From contig NZ_CP062252.1 of the NCBI RefSeq assembly GCF_014863605.1, forward strand, positions 2,365,001 to 2,429,000: DNA of 64,000 nucleotides, written 5' to 3'. Numbering within the stretch: the first letter of the stretch is position 1; each line of letters begins with the position of its first letter. Shown here one piece after another: positions 10,171-18,790 of the stretch. This DNA comes from Pseudomonas allokribbensis (GTDB taxonomy: Bacteria; Pseudomonadota; Gammaproteobacteria; Pseudomonadales; Pseudomonadaceae). The position numbers were made by a program, and so were the translations under genes. The notes beneath the pieces are model-generated. The model searched no databases. It worked only from the letters and a program-made list of their open reading frames with translations, and had not been told where the DNA came from.

Positions 10171-11307
10171 TCAACGGTTTTGGTCAGGGTTCCACTGGGC
10201 GTAACGCTGGCCGCGCAGGAACTGCCACAGGCCGATGCTCATGCCGGCCAGTGTCACCAGCAGGAATGCCGCAAGGCGGAACGGTTTGGGTAAGCGGTGT
10301 TGCGAATCCAGCAGACCGGCAATCGCGATGCCGTACCCAAGCAGTTGCGCGATCAGGCTCAGGCGATAGAAACCGTGGTCGTCCCACAGCCAGAAATTGC
10401 TCAGCAGCAACGGCAGCAAAAGAATCGGTGCCAGACGCCGGATCAGTTTGTGGCTGATCAACGCAATCGAATACAGCCCGTGCTTGAGCGGATTGAGCAG
10501 TTCGCTGCGCTGGGCCAGGCTTTGCAGGCCGCCGACGGTGACCCGCTGGCGCCGGCGGAACTGTTTGTCCGCTTCATCGACGCCGTGGTCGATCACCTGC
10601 GCTTCGGGCACGTAAACGATGCGTTTGAACTTCACCGGGGCGCAGGTGCTGATGAAGAAGTCGTCGTTGACCTCCGCCGGCACGTCCTCGAACAGTTCCC
10701 GGCGCAGGGCGAGCAACGCGCCATCGGCGGAGACCATGCAACCGGTGCGGTTCTCGACCCGGCGCAGCCAGCCTTCGTAATGCCGGTACAGGCTGTCGCC
10801 GACACTCAAGCCGCCGCCGGTGACCGGGATCACCATGTGCCCGGCGCAGGCGCCGACCTGCGGATCGCTGAGGGGCGCGAGCAGGTAGCCGAGGGTTTCC
10901 CGCGACCATTGGTTATCGGCGTCGGTGAACACCAGAATGTCCCCCGTGGCCAGCGCCGCGCCGGCATTGAGCGTCGCGGCTTTGCCCTGACGCGGCAGGT
11001 CGAGCACGGTGATTCGCGGGTCGACGACCTTGTGCGCGCACGCCACGGTGTCGTCGGTGGAACCGTCGCTGGCCAGAATGATTTGCAGGGTGGCCGGCTG
11101 ATAATCCTGGGACAGCAGCGAGCGCAGCTTGTGTTCGATATGCCGCGCCTCGTTGTGCGCGGCGATCACGATGCTGATGTTCAGCGGCGGCGCCGGGCTG
11201 TGACGCCACGCCGGGAAAAGCGGCGCCAGCAGCGTCAGCAGCAACGGGTAGCCGACATAGGCGTACACCGGCAGCAGCAGGCACATCCAGAAAATGAACT
11301 CAGCCAC
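10171..11307 (-). CDS. glycosyltransferase family 2, membrane-associated, GTG start
   Basis: A 378-residue processive-type GT2: an N-terminal membrane helix (FIFWMCLLLPVYAYVGYPLL), SIVIAAHNEARHIEHKL, ASDGSTDDT, the DxD-like FTDADNQWS, the EVNDDFF motif, QFRRRQRV (QxxRRQRW-like), and three or four C-terminal helices. I place the start at GTG 11307 because AGGAGG lies seven bases before it. ATG codons further upstream (11325, 11358) have no ribosome site and would lengthen the overlap with the upstream gene, which is 8 bp with the GTG. It builds the polymer repeat unit. Confidence 0.87.
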   Translation of the reverse strand: MAEFIFWMCLLLPVYAYVGYPLLLTLLAPLFPAWRHSPAPPLNISIVIAAHNEARHIEHKLRSLLSQDYQPATLQIILASDGSTDDTVACAHKVVDPRITVLDLPRQGKAATLNAGAALATGDILVFTDADNQWSRETLGYLLAPLSDPQVGACAGHMVIPVTGGGLSVGDSLYRHYEGWLRRVENRTGCMVSADGALLALRRELFEDVPAEVNDDFFISTCAPVKFKRIVYVPEAQVIDHGVDEADKQFRRRQRVTVGGLQSLAQRSELLNPLKHGLYSIALISHKLIRRLAPILLLPLLLSNFWLWDDHGFYRLSLIAQLLGYGIAIAGLLDSQHRLPKPFRLAAFLLVTLAGMSIGLWQFLRGQRYAQWNPDQNR

Positions 11308-12268
11308 GGGCAGGCCTCCTGGCATTCCAATGACACAGACTGAGAATGAACGCCGCACCCGCCAGGTGCAGGCGTACCCAATGCAGCCCCCACAGTTGCA
11401 GGGTCAGGCCGAGGTCATGCTGTTGGCGACTCTGACGGATGCTGAGTACCAGCGCCGGTATCGTGGTCAGTGTCACCATGACGGCGGCGTGATGGGGAAA
11501 ACCGTTGAGCAGCGCGGAAATCGCCAGCAGATCCAGCAGCCACGCGGCCAGCGACAGCAATGGAAAACGCAGCAACCGCAGGCTGAACCCGTGAGTGCGC
11601 AGCAGTTGCAGGTGACTGCCCTGGCGCCACATTTCCTTGCCCATCCATTCGCGCCAGTTCATTTCGTAGCCCCAGTGCAGCGCCACGCTTTCGTTGACCG
11701 ACAGCAGCCGCGCGCCCTGTTCGCGCTGGCGCAGGGTGAACTCTTTGTCTTCGCCGGTGCGCAGGGTTTCGTTGAACCCGCCGACCTTGTCGAACCAGCG
11801 CCGACGCATCAGCAGGTTGGCACTGGGCAGCCAGTCCACGGCATGGGCGGCGTGGGAGATCGGCCGTTGGGTACGGCGTTGCCAGGCCACGGCGTACCAC
11901 GGCGCGGCGGCGGGGGTGTGCAGGTCCAGCCCGAACACGTCGGCGTGGTTTTCGGCTTCGAGGGCGAACAGCCCGGTCAGCCAGTCTTCGGGCATTTCGA
12001 TGTCGGCGTCGATGAACGCCAGCCATTCGCCGGTGGCGATGGCGGTACCGCGATTGCGCAAGGCGCCGATCAACACGCCTGGCACGACCAGCACTTGCGC
12101 ACCGAACTGGCGAGCGATCTGAGGGCCGTCATCGCTGGAACCGTTATCGACCACGATCAGTTCACACTCGACATTGGCCGCGTGCGCGGCTTTTTGCGCG
12201 GCCAGCAGGGTACGGCCGATGTGGCGGCCCTCGTTGTACATCGGGATGACAACACTGATCCGGCTCAT
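11300..12268 (-). CDS. glycosyltransferase family 2
   Basis: A 322-residue GT2 enzyme with SVVIPMYNEGRHIGRTLL at the N-terminus, VVDNGSSDDG, the DxD motif in FIDADIEMPEDW, and TGEDKEFTLRQRE in the acceptor region. A hydrophobic C-terminal segment (FPLLSLAAWLLDLLAISALL) suggests membrane attachment. GGAGG precedes the ATG at 12268, which overlaps the stop of the polymerase gene (ATGA). It should transfer one sugar of the repeat unit from a nucleotide donor. The donor is not predictable. Confidence 0.88.
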   Translation of the reverse strand: MSRISVVIPMYNEGRHIGRTLLAAQKAAHAANVECELIVVDNGSSDDGPQIARQFGAQVLVVPGVLIGALRNRGTAIATGEWLAFIDADIEMPEDWLTGLFALEAENHADVFGLDLHTPAAAPWYAVAWQRRTQRPISHAAHAVDWLPSANLLMRRRWFDKVGGFNETLRTGEDKEFTLRQREQGARLLSVNESVALHWGYEMNWREWMGKEMWRQGSHLQLLRTHGFSLRLLRFPLLSLAAWLLDLLAISALLNGFPHHAAVMVTLTTIPALVLSIRQSRQQHDLGLTLQLWGLHWVRLHLAGAAFILSLCHWNARRPARG

Positions 12269-13635
12269 GCCCGGGCCTCCGTCAACGGTGCTTGCTCGGC
12301 TTTCAGGCGCAGGACACTGGTCAGCGCGAGCATGATCCACACGTACTTCTGATTCGGTGCACTGAGAAACATCAGGAACAGCGTCAGCGACAGGAAGCTC
12401 ACGCCAAGGTGGGTCATCAGGTCCGCTTGATCCCAGTCCCGTCGTTGCATCCAGGCGCGACGGGCGCGGATCAGGTTGTACAGGCCCAGGCCGAGCATGC
12501 CGACGAACAACAGGCCGGCGGGAACCCCCAGTTCGCTGAAGACTTCCAGGTAAGTGTTGTGGGCGCGGCGGTACAGGTCGCCGATCTTGCGGTTGGCGGA
12601 AAACGCCTTGGCGTAACCGGTGGTGGCGTAGTGCAGCGGGAAGGTGCCAGGGCCGGAACCGAGCAGCGGATTCTCGCGGATCATCTGGCTGCCGACCACG
12701 ATGTACGAGGCACGGCGACCGAGGGATTCGTCATCGTGGCCACGGGCGCCGGCACTGAGCACGCTCAGCGACTGGATACGTGCCAGATAGCCGGCGGGCA
12801 TCGCATAGATCGCCAGCGGAATCACGATCGCCAGACCGAGCATCGCGAAGCCGAGGTGACGCGGACGAATCCGCGACAGTTGCGCACGGTAGTGCCAGCA
12901 ACCGATCACCAGACTCAACGCCAGCACCACCAGCCCGGAGCGGGATTCGGTCTTGGTCATGCCGCCGAGCAGCAGCAGGCAGCACGCGCCCCAGAACAGC
13001 CGGTGCAGCAGGTTCGGGCCGCGAATCACCAGCAACAGACCCAGCGGCACGGCGAACGCGATCAGCAGGGCGAAGGCGTTCGGGTCTTCGAGCAGGCCGG
13101 CGGCGCGGCCCTGATCCTGGAATTTGGTCGAAAACATCGCCATGGCGCAGGTGGCGCTGACGCTCAAAGTTACCAGCCGGGCGAACAGGTCGAGGTTAAG
13201 CTCGCGGCCAATCAGCAACGTGATGACGAACAGAATCAGGCCGACGCTGAGTTCGCGCAGATGACCCAGCGACATACCCATGTCATCGGTGTTGAGCAGG
13301 CTCAGAAAGTACAGAACCATGAACCAGATCAGGTAACGCCAGATGTTGCTGCGCAGGCGTTCCGAAGGAATCTGGTGCATCGCCAGTTGCAGCATCAGGA
13401 TCACCGCCAGCGACGCGCCGATGAGCTTGCTGCCCGACAGCGAACTGTCCTTGAAGAAACCCTCGAACGGCACCAGTGCGGCGATGCCGAGCAGCCCCCA
13501 GGTCGGTTTGCGGTACAACACCGCGAACCCCACCAGACCGAGCACCGCGCCCGGCGCCAGATAGGGCCATGGGCTGGCCAGCAAAGCGATGCAGACCAGA
13601 CCCAGCAGACTGACGATCGAGAGCGGGAAAATCAT
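12265..13635 (-). CDS. O-antigen ligase/Wzy-type polysaccharide polymerase
   Basis: A 456-residue polytopic protein with about 11 membrane helices and a large loop containing YRRAHNTYLEVFSELG, the Wzy_C motif whose histidine is conserved in the ligase/polymerase family, plus a serine/arginine-rich stretch GRRASYIVVGSQM. The ATG at 13635 has GGAGG upstream. An upstream in-frame extension to 13965 is low-complexity antisense translation of the neighbour. Given the flippase, Wza and GumC-like proteins around it, it most likely polymerises the repeat unit in the periplasm. Confidence 0.85.
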   Translation of the reverse strand: MIFPLSIVSLLGLVCIALLASPWPYLAPGAVLGLVGFAVLYRKPTWGLLGIAALVPFEGFFKDSSLSGSKLIGASLAVILMLQLAMHQIPSERLRSNIWRYLIWFMVLYFLSLLNTDDMGMSLGHLRELSVGLILFVITLLIGRELNLDLFARLVTLSVSATCAMAMFSTKFQDQGRAAGLLEDPNAFALLIAFAVPLGLLLVIRGPNLLHRLFWGACCLLLLGGMTKTESRSGLVVLALSLVIGCWHYRAQLSRIRPRHLGFAMLGLAIVIPLAIYAMPAGYLARIQSLSVLSAGARGHDDESLGRRASYIVVGSQMIRENPLLGSGPGTFPLHYATTGYAKAFSANRKIGDLYRRAHNTYLEVFSELGVPAGLLFVGMLGLGLYNLIRARRAWMQRRDWDQADLMTHLGVSFLSLTLFLMFLSAPNQKYVWIMLALTSVLRLKAEQAPLTEARA

Positions 13636-14726
13636 GCGCGTGCCTCCCGTGCCGTGCGGATGTACAACTGCGACCAGCGCTCGGCCAGGGCCTTGAGGTC
13701 GTAGCGGTCCTGTTGCGTGCGTTTGGCGTTGTCGCGCAGTTTGCGCGCCAGCGCGGGTTGGCTCAGCAGCGTGTCGAGCTGGCGGGCGAGGGCGCTGCTG
13801 TCGGCCGGCGCGGCCAGCAGGCCGTTGTGCCGGTCTTCCAGCACATCGGGAATCCCGCCGACCGCGAACGCCACCACCGGCACCCCGGTCTGCATGGCCT
13901 CCAGCAAAATCATCGGCGTGCCCTCGGTGCGCGAGCTGATCACCAGCGCGTCGAGTTGCTGCCACCAGTGGCGCATGTCGGTCTGATAACCCGGCAGACG
14001 AATGCGCTGTTGCAGCCCGGCGGCGTCGATCCGCGCCTGAAGTGCCTCGCGCTCCGGGCCGTCACCGAGCATCACCGCGTCAAGTTGCGGATGTTGATGA
14101 CACAGCGGGATCAGCGCATCGAGAAACAGGTCCGGACCTTTTTCGCTGCTCAGTCGTCCGACGTACCCGGCGAGCCAGCGCTGATGATCGACCTCCGGTA
14201 TCCGTTCAGCGACCGCCGCCGGCAGACCGTTGGGGATCACTTGCAGCTTTTCCGCACGAACGCTGGCCTGGCGGTGCAGCACCGCGATGCTTTCGGCCAC
14301 GCACACCACTCGATCCACCGACGCGGTGCGGCACAGTTGCAGGCTCAGCCAGGTGTAGAACTTCTGCTTGCGGCTGCGCGGGGTGAAGCCGTGTTGAGTG
14401 ATCACCAGCGGCAGCCGTAACAGCGTGGCGCCAACCCAGCCGAACAGCAGGCCTTTGAAATTGTGGGTGTTGATCAACGGACGTTCCGCCCGGCGCTGAC
14501 GCAGATGCCCGAGCAATGCGCCGAGCCCGGCGCAACCTTGGGCATCGACGCCCGCCGCGCGAAAGCGCTCGATCAGTTCCGGCGGCGCATCGAGAAACAG
14601 CACCTGATGCTGCCCCGGTGTCGCCAGGCAATGATCCAGCAACATCCGCTCGGCCCCATAGAAGCCGCCACTGCTGAGCAAATGAATGATCGGCAGGGCG
14701 GCGTTCGGGGAGGACGGGGTGCTCAA
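13632..14726 (-). CDS. glycosyltransferase family 4, TTG start
   Basis: A 364-residue GT-B enzyme. N-terminal donor-independent domain starts ALPIIHLLSSGGFYGAERML. The nucleotide-sugar domain carries AGYVGRLSSEKGPDLFL and the EX7E motif in TEGTPMILLEAMQTGVPVV. I accept the TTG at 14726, whose TGA-overlapping TTGA arrangement mirrors the ATGA couplings of the rest of the operon; the first ATG lies 26 codons inside the conserved fold. It should be a retaining transferase acting on the lipid-linked repeat unit. Confidence 0.87.
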   Translation of the reverse strand: MSTPSSPNAALPIIHLLSSGGFYGAERMLLDHCLATPGQHQVLFLDAPPELIERFRAAGVDAQGCAGLGALLGHLRQRRAERPLINTHNFKGLLFGWVGATLLRLPLVITQHGFTPRSRKQKFYTWLSLQLCRTASVDRVVCVAESIAVLHRQASVRAEKLQVIPNGLPAAVAERIPEVDHQRWLAGYVGRLSSEKGPDLFLDALIPLCHQHPQLDAVMLGDGPEREALQARIDAAGLQQRIRLPGYQTDMRHWWQQLDALVISSRTEGTPMILLEAMQTGVPVVAFAVGGIPDVLEDRHNGLLAAPADSSALARQLDTLLSQPALARKLRDNAKRTQQDRYDLKALAERWSQLYIRTAREARA

Positions 14727-16315
14727 TTGCGCACCCAGTGCACGAAGCTTGGCACGGTCCAGTTCTTGTGCGGATTACCCGGCTGAGTGCTCTGGTCGTT
14801 GATCACCAGCAGCACCGGCAGGCCCAACTCGTGGCTGATTTGCGCCGGGTGTTTGAAGCGGTGATCGAAGAACTCACGCACGTAGACCAAGGCAATCGCC
14901 AGCAACAGACCAGTGAACAGGCCGAACGGAATGATCAGCAGCGGTTTGGGGAACGCCGCTTCGGTCGGTTCGAACGGCGGGCTCAGGACCCGGGCGTTGG
15001 ACAGGTCGTCGTTCAGTGAACGGGTGGTGCTGCTTTCGGCAAAACGCTGGGCGTAGGTCGAGAACGCGGCGTGCAGGGCGTCGATTTCAGTGTCCATCTG
15101 CCGCAGCTTGCTCTGGGTCTGCTGCAACTCGTGGATCCGTGCCTTGAACTCGGCGATGCGCGCGGTTTTCTGATCGATCACCTGCTGAACCACGGCCAGG
15201 TCGTTGGTGCGCTCCTGAATGCGGTTGCTCACCACTTTGAGGAACTGCTGACGGGTGCGGGCGATCTGCTCGCGGGTCAACAACATCGGCTCGCTGCCAG
15301 GCTGGAACACCGCCAGATCGTTCATGTAGCGACTGACCTGGGTGGTCAGTTGCTCGCCCAGCTGTTTGATCTCCCGGTCCTCGAACGCCACGTTGTCGAC
15401 GGTGGTGGTGAAGGTGTAGGGGAAGGTGTAGTCGTTGAGCTTGTTGTTGCTGGCGGCAGCCAGGCTGGTTTTCAGGTACTCCAGCCAGCGTTGGCTTTGC
15501 AGCAGGCGGTCCTGATACAGGTTCAGTGCCTGTTCTTCGGTGTTGATCGCGTTCAGGCGGAAGGTGATTTCTTCCTTCGGATCGGACGCGCCGACACTTT
15601 CGAGCAAGGCTTGCCGGTTGCCTTCCAGGCCATCGAGACGCACCTGGTACAGGTGTTTTTTCGATTCGTAGAACGACTGCGGCAGGTCGATCGATTGCAG
15701 CGCCTGACGGCTCACCAGATAGTTTTGCAGCAGGGCTGAAACGAACGTCGTGCCTTGATGCGGATCGGGGAAGCTGTAGACGATCGAGATCACGTTGGAG
15801 CCGGGCAGGGTCTCGATCTTCAGGCTGTCGATGGCCTGTTGCGTCAGCGCATCGAGGGCGGTGTCGCGCACCGGATCGGTTTCAAGGCCCAGCACGTTGC
15901 GCAGCGGGTTGATCAGGTACTGACGCAGCGGCGAGGTGATGTAGCGCTTGAACGGCTCGCCAATCAGCCGGGCGAAGACGCCGGGCGACGGGGTGTACTC
16001 ACCCTTGTCCCGCAGTTCGCTGATGGTCTGACGGATCAGTGCTGGCGAGCGCAGGATATTGCTCTCGGTTTCCATGTCCGCCAGCGACGGCGGGATGAAC
16101 GTCGCGTTGTCCACGGTCAGCGACGTGGTGGCGTCGCCCTGGGAGAGTTTTTTCGACTGCACGATCACCTGGGCGGTGATATCGAAGCTCTGTTTGAGCA
16201 CCAGCGGCAGCACCAGCGCGATCACTGCAAAGATCAGGAAGACACGCTTCACCAGTTGCTTGTTGGCGAAGAAGATCCTGAAGAACTCATGCAGGTAGTT
16301 TTCCTTTGGATTCAT
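14723..16315 (-). CDS. chain-length determinant/polysaccharide co-polymerase (Wzz/GumC type)
   Basis: A 530-residue inner-membrane protein with one helix near residues 23-41 (VFLIFAVIALVLPLVL), a long periplasmic region with coiled-coil character around residues 220-440, and a second helix near 455-478 (LLIIPFGLFTGLLLAIAL) followed by a short cytoplasmic tail. This is the PCP layout without a fused kinase, as in GumC, and the ATPase part is a separate gene at 17380-18027. It should set chain length and bridge the polymerase to the outer-membrane channel. Confidence 0.88.
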   Translation of the reverse strand: MNPKENYLHEFFRIFFANKQLVKRVFLIFAVIALVLPLVLKQSFDITAQVIVQSKKLSQGDATTSLTVDNATFIPPSLADMETESNILRSPALIRQTISELRDKGEYTPSPGVFARLIGEPFKRYITSPLRQYLINPLRNVLGLETDPVRDTALDALTQQAIDSLKIETLPGSNVISIVYSFPDPHQGTTFVSALLQNYLVSRQALQSIDLPQSFYESKKHLYQVRLDGLEGNRQALLESVGASDPKEEITFRLNAINTEEQALNLYQDRLLQSQRWLEYLKTSLAAASNNKLNDYTFPYTFTTTVDNVAFEDREIKQLGEQLTTQVSRYMNDLAVFQPGSEPMLLTREQIARTRQQFLKVVSNRIQERTNDLAVVQQVIDQKTARIAEFKARIHELQQTQSKLRQMDTEIDALHAAFSTYAQRFAESSTTRSLNDDLSNARVLSPPFEPTEAAFPKPLLIIPFGLFTGLLLAIALVYVREFFDHRFKHPAQISHELGLPVLLVINDQSTQPGNPHKNWTVPSFVHWVRN

Positions 16316-16332
16316 GTCAGGTCACCCGAGAG

Positions 16333-17358
16333 TCAGTTGTTGTTGCTGCCTTTGTTGTCGACGCGATAGCCGAAGCTGAAACCCACGCCCTGGAACAGCA
16401 CTACATCGGCCAGTTGCCTTGCGAGTTCGCCGGCGCTGGCCAGTTTGGTTTTCGGCACGTAGAGCATGTCGTCCGGTTGCAGGTAGGCGATCTGCGAGGC
16501 ATCGCCGGACAGGGCTTTTTCGACGTCGTAACGCACGGCCTGCACCTGATTGCCATTGCGGCGCATGATCACCACGGAATCCAGGCGCGCCTTGACGTTG
16601 GTGCCACGGGCCAGGGTCAGTGCTTCAAGCACCGAGACCGGCCGACGGATCGGGTAGGAGCCGGGCTGGCCGACTTCACCCAGCACGTAGATCTCGTTGC
16701 CGGCGGTGGACTTGAGCAGCACGTCCACGGTCATCCGTCCCGGCAGTTGCGCGTAGCGTTTGTTGAGGAAGGTTTCCAGTTGATTGACGGTCATGCCTTG
16801 CAGCGGCACGGCGCCGATTTCCGGGAAGCTCGCGTAGCCGTCGGTGCCCACGGTGATCTCGCGGCTCATGCCGGTGGCCGGGTGGTTGAGGGCGCTTTTC
16901 AGGTTCTGCTCGTTGGTCAGCGGGCTGATGATCTGCACGGTCAGTTGATTGCGATTGGGCTGGAACAGCTGCTTGCGTTGGTAGGCACGCTGGATTTCCT
17001 GGCGCGCTTCGTCGCTGGTCAGCCCGGCGATTTTCACCGAGGTGTTGGCGCCCGGCAGTTCGATGGTGCCGTCCGGCAGCACCAGCTGGTTGCCGTTGAG
17101 CTGGCTGGCGGCGGTGAAGTTCAGGCCGATCTGGTCACCCGACTGCACACGGTAGGCGTCCGAACCGCTGGTGCTGATGTGGAAGATCACATCCAGCACA
17201 TCCTGCGGGCGCAAGGTCTGTTCGATCTTGGGCATGTCGGTGGCCTGGGCGTTGGCCGGCGGGGCGGTGAGGATATTCACCGGCATGCTCTGGGTTTCCG
17301 AGTTGCTGGAGCAACCTGCAAGCGGCAGCATCAGCAGAACCAGTATCTTGGCGTTCAT
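16333..17358 (-). CDS. outer-membrane polysaccharide export lipoprotein (Wza family)
   Basis: A 341-residue lipoprotein: the signal sequence ends in LAGC (Cys16, lipobox). A Poly_export domain begins around LRPQDVLDVIFHIS with SGDQIGLNF. SLBB-type beta-grasp segments follow (EIYVLGEVGQPGSYPIRRPV, DDMLYVPKT). The C-terminus is short, so the outer-membrane helix is not obvious. It would form the exit channel for the polymer, in line with the adjoining GumC/Wzz gene 17 bp downstream. Confidence 0.9.
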   Translation of the reverse strand: MNAKILVLLMLPLAGCSSNSETQSMPVNILTAPPANAQATDMPKIEQTLRPQDVLDVIFHISTSGSDAYRVQSGDQIGLNFTAASQLNGNQLVLPDGTIELPGANTSVKIAGLTSDEARQEIQRAYQRKQLFQPNRNQLTVQIISPLTNEQNLKSALNHPATGMSREITVGTDGYASFPEIGAVPLQGMTVNQLETFLNKRYAQLPGRMTVDVLLKSTAGNEIYVLGEVGQPGSYPIRRPVSVLEALTLARGTNVKARLDSVVIMRRNGNQVQAVRYDVEKALSGDASQIAYLQPDDMLYVPKTKLASAGELARQLADVVLFQGVGFSFGYRVDNKGSNNN

Positions 17359-17379
17359 GGCGTCATCCCTCGCGTTTGC

Positions 17380-18027
17380 TTACAGGTTTTTGTAGAGCCA
17401 TTTGGGCATGTAGTACTTGCGCCGGTTGAACACGCTGCCCACCACTTTCGCCCCGGCCTGGGTCAGCCGTTGCACCGCGGCCTGGGCGACTTCCCAGCGG
17501 GTGTCCTCGGCACGCACCACGAACACCACCCCGTCGACCTGCGTGCTGATGACCAGGGTGTCGGCGGCCGAATACACCGCATCGCCGTCGATCACCACGA
17601 AGCGGTACTGGCTCCCCAACTGATCGAGCAACGGGCTCAGGCGCTCGGCGGTCAGGTGTTCCATGGTGCGGATTGGCCGGCCGTTGGGCAGCACGTGGAA
17701 CGGCAGGCTCGACACCTGCACCACGCAGTCCTGCAACAGCGGCGGGCTATCCGGGTTGAACAGCAAGTCGCGCAGGCCGCGCTCCTTGCTCAGGCTCAGT
17801 TGCTGGGTGAGGTTGCCGGCCGACTGGCTGGCATCGACGTAGAGCACCAGACCGCTGCTCATTTGTGCCAGTTGACTGGCCAGGGCCAGTGCGCTGGTGG
17901 TCGTGCCGGCGCCGGGGTTGGCGGCGGTCAGGAACAGGATCCGCAGATCCAGGTCCAGCACGGTCGAGGTCAGGTTCGACTCGCTGGGGCTGGCAATGCT
18001 CAGGCTTTTGTTGGTTGAACCGTCCAT
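17380..18027 (-). CDS. BY-kinase-like P-loop ATPase with degenerate Walker A
   Basis: A 215-residue soluble protein of the bacterial tyrosine kinase/MinD group, normally the cytoplasmic partner of a GumC/Wzz protein. Walker A reads NPGAGTTTSA, with Thr where the family has the invariant Lys (PGEGKTT). Walker A' is LVLYVDASQS and Walker B VVIDGDAVYSAADTLVIS. The C-terminus has three tyrosines (KYYMPKWLYKNL) but no long tyrosine cluster. The gene starts inside the stop of the sugar-transferase gene (TAATG). It is probably a regulatory rather than an active kinase. Confidence 0.82.
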   Translation of the reverse strand: MDGSTNKSLSIASPSESNLTSTVLDLDLRILFLTAANPGAGTTTSALALASQLAQMSSGLVLYVDASQSAGNLTQQLSLSKERGLRDLLFNPDSPPLLQDCVVQVSSLPFHVLPNGRPIRTMEHLTAERLSPLLDQLGSQYRFVVIDGDAVYSAADTLVISTQVDGVVFVVRAEDTRWEVAQAAVQRLTQAGAKVVGSVFNRRKYYMPKWLYKNL

Positions 18028-18773
18028 TAGCTTGCTCCGTGGCCGCTGAATACTTTGAAAGGGGTTTTCAACAGAATCTTCAGATCAAGCAAAAGGCTCT
18101 GCTCGGCGATGTAGCTGAGGTCCAACTCAACGCGCTGGTCGAAGTCGATGTTGCTGCGTCCGGAGATCTGCCACAGGCCGGTCATGCCGGGGTAGATCGC
18201 CAGGCGCGCGAGGTGACTGTCCTTGTAGCGGTAGGCGTTGAACGAAGTCGGGCGAGGGCCGACCAGGCGCATGTCGCCGGTCACCACGTTGATCAGGTTG
18301 GGCAGTTCGTCAAGGCTGGTGCGCCGCAGGAAACCGCCGATCCGGGTGATGCGCGGGTCCTTGTCGATCTTGAAATCAATAGCATCGGCACCGTGCTTGT
18401 TGAGGTGGCGCAGCGATTCTTTCAGCTCTTCGGCGTTGGCGACCATGGTGCGGAACTTGAACATGCCGAACTTGCGGCCGCGATAGCCGGTGCGTTTCTG
18501 CACGAACATCACCGGGCCCTTGCTGGTGAACTTGATGGCGAGCGCCAGACCGATCAGCAGCGGGGAAATCATCACCAGAATGACCAGCGCGCCGAAGCAC
18601 GCCACCACCCGATTGGTGCGGGACAGTTGCCATGGTCGACCGCCTTCGCGACCGGTCACCCAGCCTTGGCCCTGGCGGTGGATCGCCGCGTCGAGGCGCA
18701 TTCGCTGTTCCGGATCCATGCGTTTGTCTCGAACCAATTGTTGGATCGGTACACCTTTCTCATGTCCAGTCAT
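18027..18773 (-). CDS. undecaprenyl-phosphate phosphosugar transferase (initiating, WcaJ/PssY-type catalytic domain)
   Basis: This 248-residue protein carries only the catalytic polyprenol phosphosugar transferase domain: one hydrophobic helix (ACFGALVILVMISPLLIGLALA), then KRTGYRGRKFGMFKFRTM, TSLDELPNL, LVGPRP and GLWQISGRS. The four-helix N-terminal region of full WbaP/WcaJ is absent, so it is of the short kind. It should attach the first sugar phosphate (glucose, galactose or an amino sugar) to undecaprenyl phosphate and so start repeat-unit synthesis. Confidence 0.9.
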   Translation of the reverse strand: MTGHEKGVPIQQLVRDKRMDPEQRMRLDAAIHRQGQGWVTGREGGRPWQLSRTNRVVACFGALVILVMISPLLIGLALAIKFTSKGPVMFVQKRTGYRGRKFGMFKFRTMVANAEELKESLRHLNKHGADAIDFKIDKDPRITRIGGFLRRTSLDELPNLINVVTGDMRLVGPRPTSFNAYRYKDSHLARLAIYPGMTGLWQISGRSNIDFDQRVELDLSYIAEQSLLLDLKILLKTPFKVFSGHGAS

Positions 18774-18790
18774 GCAGTCCTCCGCTGAGG

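Noticed and set aside
16306..18018. A 570-codon plus-strand frame opposite wza and the kinase-like gene
   Set aside because: Low-complexity His/Gln/Gly sequence antisense to two well supported genes.
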